Of a stretch of 10,494 nucleotides of DNA, positions 5,782 to 10,494 are shown in pieces (the stretch's first letter is position 1; the number at the start of each line of letters is the position of its first letter). The notes under the pieces were generated by a model. It had not been told where the DNA came from, ran no database searches, and saw only the letters and a list, made by a program, of their open reading frames with translations. Source of the DNA: Bryobacteraceae bacterium (GTDB taxonomy: Bacteria; Acidobacteriota; Terriglobia; Bryobacterales; Bryobacteraceae); the NCBI GenBank assembly GCA_025350445.1, contig JANXXV010000334.1:1-10494 (forward strand), given 5' to 3'. The position numbers and the translations under genes are program-made.

Positions 5782-8700
5782 CTAGAAGAAGATCCTGAGC
5801 CCGAACTCCATCTGCCTTGGCGTGTTCGACTGGCCGTTGATCACTCCGAAGCTGCCTGGACTATCGATGTTGAGCGATGGATTCACCGGCTGAAAATGGT
5901 TCAGCACGTTGGTGAACTGGAAGCTGAGGGTGGCGCCGATGCTTTCGCGGACCTTAATGTCTTTGGTGACCGCCAGATCGAGATTCCACGTCGCCATGCC
6001 GCGGATGATACCGGACCCTCCGCCATTGGAGTCCACGCCGAGAACCATGCGCCGGAAATTAGAGAATACGGCGCCCGGGTCGGTGAACATATTCATACCG
6101 GAGCCGCCCGCTGACGCGTTGCCGCCAGTACCGGCGCCGCTGGCGGCAACACCGTAGTGAGCCGAATTGCTGTAGGCCATCCGTGAGATGGCGACCGCGT
6201 TTTCGTGGTTTCCCGTACCCACTGAAGTGCAGTCCATTTCGCCGAACGACTGGCAGCCTGTGGCCGCTCCACCGCTGATCACGACCGGAAGCGGCACACC
6301 GCTCTGCGCCGTGAACAGCGGTGCAATCGACCAGCCGTCGAGAGTGTGCCGCGCCAGACGGCTCGAGTTCTTGAAGGATGGCCTGTAGACCATCAGAGAG
6401 TTGTATACGTAGCGAATATCAAACGGCTGCGAACCGTACATGGAGCGAATGTTCCATTGATCCAGAACCGCCGGTACGCCGGCTTGCGTAAATCCACCGG
6501 TGCCCAGTGACCGGCTGAGCGTTAAGTTCGAGACCGCGGTCAAACCATGCCAATCCGCCATGCGAACGCTGAGGAAGCCGCCGTTGTAGTTCGACCATCC
6601 GATGCTTGCCGCCATTGGGATTGCCGAAACCTGCGTTGGAACCGAGCTCGGCATGGTGCGTCCCAGCGTCCAGCCTTGTGCCCGATTCAGCGCGCCCCAC
6701 ATATCGTAAACGTGCGTTGTCAAAATGTTGTTGCGCTGGCTGGCGACAACCGCGGCGGTACAACTGGAAGCCGCGGCGCAGAACGCGGAACCGGCGCCAC
6801 CGAGCGCCGATTCGAAGAAGGGCTGCACTTGCGGCGTCTGGCCGGTGCTCAGCGCCTGATAGGTGTTGGCGAAGGCTTGCGAGAAGCTTTGGCCGTTCAA
6901 CGTCGTCATGTAGGGAACCGAATCGATGCTGAACGCTTGCTGTTCGTTCCGCATGAGGCGTCCCACGTAGCCAACCTCAATGCGTACCTTGGATGTGATC
7001 TCGCGTTGGACGGTGAAATCGAACTGATCGGTGGACGGAGGCTTGAGGTTCGGATCGAGCACCCAGCTTACACCGGCCGCGGCGTTCGCTCCTACGCCAG
7101 GGAAGAAGGGTTGCGGAAGCTGATCGGAAACAGCCGGTAGCGGCGCCGTTAAGCCATCGACTCCGATGCGAAACGCCGTGTTTGGGTCTACGCCCGCGAC
7201 GCCAAGACACTGGCCCGTGCGGCTGGCGCCGATACAGGAAACCGGCTGTCCAATACCGGTGCCCTGCAGCGGCACCTGCACGAGGTTGATACCGTTCATG
7301 CGGGCGTACAGTCTGCTGTAGCCGCCACGGACCACGGTCTTTCCAGGCGCGAAAAGTTTGCCCAGCAACCCGTCATCGAATTTCGGACTCCATGCGGCGG
7401 CAACCCGCGGGCTCCAGCCGTTGTAAACCGGATCGTAGGGATACTTGCGTCCGCCGCCGCCGCCCACGTTCCGCACGGTGGCGAAGCCGATCACCGGGTT
7501 ATAAACCTGTCCGGCCAGGGCTGCCTGTTTCCGTTTCGTAAGATAGTCTTCGCCGGTAAACGCGTTGCCGCCGGCATCCACCAGCATGGGCTGATTGCCG
7601 TTGATCTCGTATGGCGGCATCTGCACTTCATAGGAGAGACCGTAGGTGAGTGTGAAGTTCGGCTTTATTTTCCAAGTGTCGCTGAAGTAGCCGTTGTACG
7701 ACGTGATGATGCTTTGGGAAAAGATGGAACTGGGAACCGGCAACAGCTTACCGGCGCTGCGCGCGTAGAAGACCTGCGGCTGAGCCACCAGCCCCAGCAC
7801 CGATGAGTAGAGCGTGTTCCAGTTGCCGATCTGGTTGGCCGGAACCGAAGTGGGGACGAAATTGGCGGGCATCACAATCCCCGATCCGGAGTTCACCTGG
7901 TAGACCACCGAGCTGAGGATGTTCACGCCATTATCGTTGCGTTGGTGCTTGTCGAAGTTACGCTGGTAGGTTCCACCAAACTGGAATAAATGGTTGCCGC
8001 TGACGTAGTTCATGTCGTCGCGCACTACCTTGTCCTGGCCGTCCCAGAATCGCGAAAGAGCGTTGCCGCGGTCAACGGGGTAGGGAACCAGCGCGTTCGC
8101 ACTATCGGCGCCGATTTCGATGGCGCCGCCCAGCCCGGGAATTTGCGGCGGCGCCCCGGCGCTGGACCACTCCCAGGAGTTGCGTAGATAACTGAAGCGG
8201 AAATCGTTGATCAAGCGCGGCGTGATTACTCCGGTAAGGCCGATCACCATGTACGACGGCGTCTGCGGCTTCTCCGACTTTGACACAGCCTGTCCAAAGG
8301 TATCGCCCGGCAGAAGTCCGCCGATATCCACCTGATTGTTGGTGAACTGCGAAAACTTGTAGTAGCGGTAGCTTGCCATCATGCGCCAGTTGGCTCCGAA
8401 ATCGTGATCGATGCGGGCGACGGCGAAGTTGGACGAGATGGGCAGCCGCAGCGGAGTGAGATAGCCCTGGGTGTTGAAGCGGTCGCCGGCCTGCGGGTCG
8501 TTCGGCATCGGCATGTACTTGCTCCAGATCTGATTCACGATGGGATTGAGTCCCGTTCCGCGCGGGTCGCAAGAACCGGCTGGACAGGTGGCGGGTTGAT
8601 AGGTTGTACCGTTCACCGTTACCGGATTCGGATTCAGATTGTAAGGCAGATACTGCCCCGAACTATTGGCCACCTGAATTACGCCGGCGCGCATCAGTGC

Positions 8701-9750
8701 CGTGGGCACCAGACGGTCGATCGTGATCACGTTAGGGAAGCGGCGTCCTTCGTAGTTAAAGAAAAAGTAGGTCTTGCCGCCGGCAAACGTGGGCAGCAAC
8801 GTGCCGCCCAGCGAGGCGCCGAAGCGATTCTGGTGGGCGGACGGCAGCGGAGTATACGGTAAGTCACGTGACTTGGTGTGGTTGTTGAGCCAGGTATTGG
8901 CGCCGAAGTTGCTGCCGAAGTAATACTCATACGCCGAGCCATGATAGGCGTTGCTGCCGCGTTTGGTAACCATGGAGACTTGCCCGCCGCCCGCGCCGTT
9001 GAAGTCGGCGGTCTGGTTGTTGGTGCCCACCTTGAACTCTTCAATGCTTTCGATAGGTGTGGGGATGACACCGGAAGGAGAGCCGCCAGTGCCCGCGCTC
9101 ATGAATCCGCTGGATGCGGTGTAGTTGGCGTAGGTGCCGTCCTGATCGCTGGTGTTGTTGCCACCGTCCAGTTGAAACATGTTCTGGTCGGATGCGGCGC
9201 CGGCCACTTGCCCGCCAGGCGCAACGCCGGGTTGCAGCACGAAGAACGCGTTGGCATCACGGCCCAGATTCGGCAGCGTAGTGAGCGCGTCGCCGGAAAT
9301 GGTGGTGCCTACGGTGGCGTTGGTGGTTTGCAACTCCGCGCCTGCCGAGGCATTCACTTCAATCGCGGTGGCGGTTGAGCCGACCTCGAGGGTGACATTC
9401 AATGTTCGAACCAGTCCGACGGCCACCGCCTGCGCGGCCAACCTGGCCTGCGAGAATCCTTCCTTGCTGAGCGAGAGATTGTAGACTCCAGGGGCGACAT
9501 TGAGAAAGATGTACCGGCCCGCTTCGTTCGTTGTAGTGGATTGTGAGCTGTTCGTTGCCGTATCGGTGAGTACGGCGCTTGCGCCTTGTATCGACGCTCC
9601 CTGCCGGTCTGTCACCTGGCCGGAAACAGTTCCGGTGGAGCCTGCCTGCGCCCATGCGTTCGGCGCGGTCCATGTTAGCAGGGAAACGCCGATAGTCATG
9701 GCGGCGAATGACGAAACACACAACCTACGCATCATGGCGTTCTGGTTCAT
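5782..9750 (-). CDS. TonB-dependent outer-membrane receptor with N-terminal carboxypeptidase-regulatory-like domain
   Basis: This encodes 1,322 residues from the ATG at 9750. The order is a signal peptide ending near AWA/Q (34), a carboxypeptidase-regulatory-like beta domain (about 39-122, with GTVSGQVTDRQGASIQGA and EAGRYIFLNVAPGVY), a plug (about 142-265, with MFQLDGGNN at 191-199 and GGGQVSMVTKRGSNAYHG at 254-271), then a long beta-barrel ending in FGLRIFF with the terminal Phe typical of outer-membrane proteins. It resembles Oar-like receptors, numerous in Acidobacteria and commonly linked to glycan or large-substrate uptake; nothing here identifies the ligand. The reading frame stays open to an ATG at 9843, but AGAGGAG lies 5 nt before 9750 and the signal peptide starts there, so the shorter form is chosen. 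No partner such as a SusD-like lipoprotein lies nearby. Eight barrel cysteines fall in four close pairs, perhaps loop disulfides. Confidence 0.93.
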   Translation of the reverse strand: MNQNAMMRRLCVSSFAAMTIGVSLLTWTAPNAWAQAGSTGTVSGQVTDRQGASIQGASAVLTDTATNSSQSTTTNEAGRYIFLNVAPGVYNLSLSKEGFSQARLAAQAVAVGLVRTLNVTLEVGSTATAIEVNASAGAELQTTNATVGTTISGDALTTLPNLGRDANAFFVLQPGVAPGGQVAGAASDQNMFQLDGGNNTSDQDGTYANYTASSGFMSAGTGGSPSGVIPTPIESIEEFKVGTNNQTADFNGAGGGQVSMVTKRGSNAYHGSAYEYYFGSNFGANTWLNNHTKSRDLPYTPLPSAHQNRFGASLGGTLLPTFAGGKTYFFFNYEGRRFPNVITIDRLVPTALMRAGVIQVANSSGQYLPYNLNPNPVTVNGTTYQPATCPAGSCDPRGTGLNPIVNQIWSKYMPMPNDPQAGDRFNTQGYLTPLRLPISSNFAVARIDHDFGANWRMMASYRYYKFSQFTNNQVDIGGLLPGDTFGQAVSKSEKPQTPSYMVIGLTGVITPRLINDFRFSYLRNSWEWSSAGAPPQIPGLGGAIEIGADSANALVPYPVDRGNALSRFWDGQDKVVRDDMNYVSGNHLFQFGGTYQRNFDKHQRNDNGVNILSSVVYQVNSGSGIVMPANFVPTSVPANQIGNWNTLYSSVLGLVAQPQVFYARSAGKLLPVPSSIFSQSIITSYNGYFSDTWKIKPNFTLTYGLSYEVQMPPYEINGNQPMLVDAGGNAFTGEDYLTKRKQAALAGQVYNPVIGFATVRNVGGGGGRKYPYDPVYNGWSPRVAAAWSPKFDDGLLGKLFAPGKTVVRGGYSRLYARMNGINLVQVPLQGTGIGQPVSCIGASRTGQCLGVAGVDPNTAFRIGVDGLTAPLPAVSDQLPQPFFPGVGANAAAGVSWVLDPNLKPPSTDQFDFTVQREITSKVRIEVGYVGRLMRNEQQAFSIDSVPYMTTLNGQSFSQAFANTYQALSTGQTPQVQPFFESALGGAGSAFCAAASSCTAAVVASQRNNILTTHVYDMWGALNRAQGWTLGRTMPSSVPTQVSAIPMAASIGWSNYNGGFLSVRMADWHGLTAVSNLTLSRSLGTGGFTQAGVPAVLDQWNIRSMYGSQPFDIRYVYNSLMVYRPSFKNSSRLARHTLDGWSIAPLFTAQSGVPLPVVISGGAATGCQSFGEMDCTSVGTGNHENAVAISRMAYSNSAHYGVAASGAGTGGNASAGGSGMNMFTDPGAVFSNFRRMVLGVDSNGGGSGIIRGMATWNLDLAVTKDIKVRESIGATLSFQFTNVLNHFQPVNPSLNIDSPGSFGVINGQSNTPRQMEFGLRIFF

Positions 9751-9788
9751 TGCAACTCCTCTTGGGTGAATGCCCCTACTGGGAATGA

Positions 9789-9818
9789 AATCTATCACTG
9801 GATCCGAGTGCGTGTCAA
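9789..9818 (-). promoter_or_regulatory. Candidate sigma-70-type promoter of the TonB-dependent receptor
   Basis: On the minus strand a perfect TTGACA (9818-9813) is followed after 18 bp by TAGATT (9794-9789), a four-of-six match to the -10 consensus. Transcription would start near 9782, giving a leader of about 30 nt that contains the strong AGAGGAG ribosome site just before the ATG at 9750. This also argues against the longer reading frame, whose start at 9843 would lie upstream of the promoter. Confidence 0.6.
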
Positions 9819-9876
9819 CGCTCTGTTTGAATACTTGGCCCAATCGCGATCCGGCGGCGAAGAGAATTTTGTCGCG

Positions 9877-9904
9877 GTCCTGCGGAGAGTTAAGTTCGCA
9901 GGAC
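9877..9904 (-). terminator. Hairpin just after the right-hand gene, possible terminator
   Basis: GTCCTGCG (9877-9884) and CGCAGGAC (9897-9904) form a perfect 8-bp stem with a 12-nt loop, starting 2 bp after the stop codon of the unknown gene on the minus strand. This position suits a transcription end or an mRNA-stabilising stem. In that direction the following bases are CGCGACAAAATT, without a T-run, so it is not a canonical intrinsic terminator. The rest of the 156-bp gap holds the receptor promoter. Confidence 0.4.
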
Positions 9905-9906
9905 GG

Positions 9907-10494
9907 CTAGGTATCCATTTTGGGCTTACGATTCGCGTTTTTTATTTCATGAATGACGCCAGGAGTGGTATCGACTGGGGCGGTTAGGGGTTCAGCGGGC
10001 GTGAGATGCCGCAACAGACCGGCCGGCAGGTTTGCATTTGGTGTTTCCGCGGCTAGGGGCGGGGCCGGGTTGTTTCGCAAATCTGGGGGATTAGGGTCGT
10101 TTCGCAAATTTTGTTCTTCGCGAAGACGGAAGAGGGCTTTCATGGCCCGGTCGTGCATGCGGCTGTAACTGGTTTCGTAGCGCAGGACCAGATCCAAGAG
10201 CTTTTCGTGGTTGGCCATAGCGATGAAGGCGAGGGCAAGGCGGGCTGGCTCGCTGGTGACCTCCTGTTCCTCCTTTTCCATTTGCAGGTTGAAGGCGGCG
10301 GTTTGAATTACCCAGCCGCGTTGTTGACGCCAGCGGGCGGCTACCATTTCGTCTACCAGATTCATTTCGATGCCGTCCCGGGGTTGGAATTTTTCGATGT
10401 ACCTCTGGAGGAGCTGGTCGAATTTGGCCGGGCATTCGTTGGCTAGAACTAGCGTTTGCGACGTCAAGCCGTGACGCAACGCGTTCATGGCTGA
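9907..10494 (-). CDS. Protein of unknown function with NALRHGLTS motif, 5' end outside window
   Basis: The minus-strand frame is open to the right edge (about 195 codons) and ends at TAG 9907-9909. An internal ATG at 10488 begins MNALRHGLTSQTLVL, but the codons before it (Ser-Ala) continue the frame. I recall this motif as internal in a family whose N-terminus typically reads like 'STGPRTxEGKARS.NALRHGLTS', so the true start is probably beyond the window. The visible part is mostly helical and charged (MVAARWRQQRGWVIQTAAF, then MANHEKLLDLVLRYETSYSR), ending in a Pro/Asn-rich tail with a nine-residue quasi-repeat, LRNDPNPPD and LRNNPAPPL. There is no signal peptide or membrane segment in view. 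Relatives are, to my knowledge, multi-copy hypothetical proteins in Acidobacteria and Planctomycetes; no function is known to me and none is proposed. Confidence 0.75.
   Translation of the reverse strand, partial: SAMNALRHGLTSQTLVLANECPAKFDQLLQRYIEKFQPRDGIEMNLVDEMVAARWRQQRGWVIQTAAFNLQMEKEEQEVTSEPARLALAFIAMANHEKLLDLVLRYETSYSRMHDRAMKALFRLREEQNLRNDPNPPDLRNNPAPPLAAETPNANLPAGLLRHLTPAEPLTAPVDTTPGVIHEIKNANRKPKMDT
10067..10120 (-). repeat. Two-copy 27-bp quasi-repeat in the tail of the unknown protein
   Basis: The segments beginning GGGTYGTTTCGCAAAT at 10067 and 10094 match at 15 of 16 bases and lie 27 bp apart. On the coding strand they give the nine-residue units LRNDPNPPD and LRNNPAPPL. The remaining 11 bp of each unit have diverged, which suggests an older or partial duplication in a disordered tail. 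Confidence 0.55.

Noticed and set aside
9751..9843. 31-codon N-terminal extension of the receptor frame (start at 9843)
   Set aside because: The signal peptide and AGAGGAG ribosome site both point to the ATG at 9750, and the likely promoter (9789-9818) lies inside the extension.
10111..10446. Plus-strand open frame opposite the right-hand unknown gene
   Set aside because: The minus frame has the recognisable family motif and helical pattern; the plus frame has no motif or ribosome site.

Overview
The window looks like a chromosomal piece of a GC-rich acidobacterium, most likely of the Solibacter/Bryobacter type. Three things suggest this: a large TonB-dependent receptor with an N-terminal carboxypeptidase-regulatory-like domain, a transmembrane Ser/Thr kinase with C-terminal PEGA domains, and a protein carrying the 'NALRHGLTS' motif that I remember as frequent in acidobacterial and planctomycete genomes. 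The taxon is an inference; no rRNA or marker phylogeny is available here.

Layout. Bases 1-1196 hold a minus-strand housekeeping pair: ftsY (SRP receptor), followed downstream by the first 46 codons of ribD, which runs off the left edge. A 61-bp divergent promoter region (1197-1257) separates ftsY from a plus-strand cluster. Each side has a TACAAT -10-like box only 10-12 nt from the start codon and no usable Shine-Dalgarno, so both genes may be leaderless. The plus-strand cluster is a PEGA-domain Ser/Thr kinase (1258-2937), a Tat-exported sulfite-oxidase-family molybdenum enzyme fused to a c-type cytochrome domain (2934-4328, overlapping the kinase stop as ATGA), a 168-bp structured leader, and a secreted di-haem c oxidoreductase of the DHOR/DUF1111 family (4497-5777).

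Four bases further on, the cluster meets a convergent minus-strand gene of nearly 4 kb for a TonB-dependent outer-membrane receptor (5782-9750). It has a clear signal peptide, a strong Shine-Dalgarno and a plausible sigma-70-type promoter. Beyond a 156-bp spacer is a minus-strand reading frame of unknown function, open at the right edge.

How the genes may work together. The kinase, Mo/haem enzyme and di-haem protein form a plausible transmembrane signalling plus periplasmic electron-transfer unit. The Mo enzyme would oxidise a small substrate and pass electrons to its own c haem, and the next gene adds a two-haem periplasmic protein. The kinase, whose PEGA domains should lie outside the membrane, is tied translationally to this chemistry. 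The substrate is uncertain, because one arginine expected in the sulfite pocket appears replaced by proline. The receptor and the right-hand gene look unrelated to this unit. No CRISPR array, tRNA, rRNA or insertion sequence was seen.
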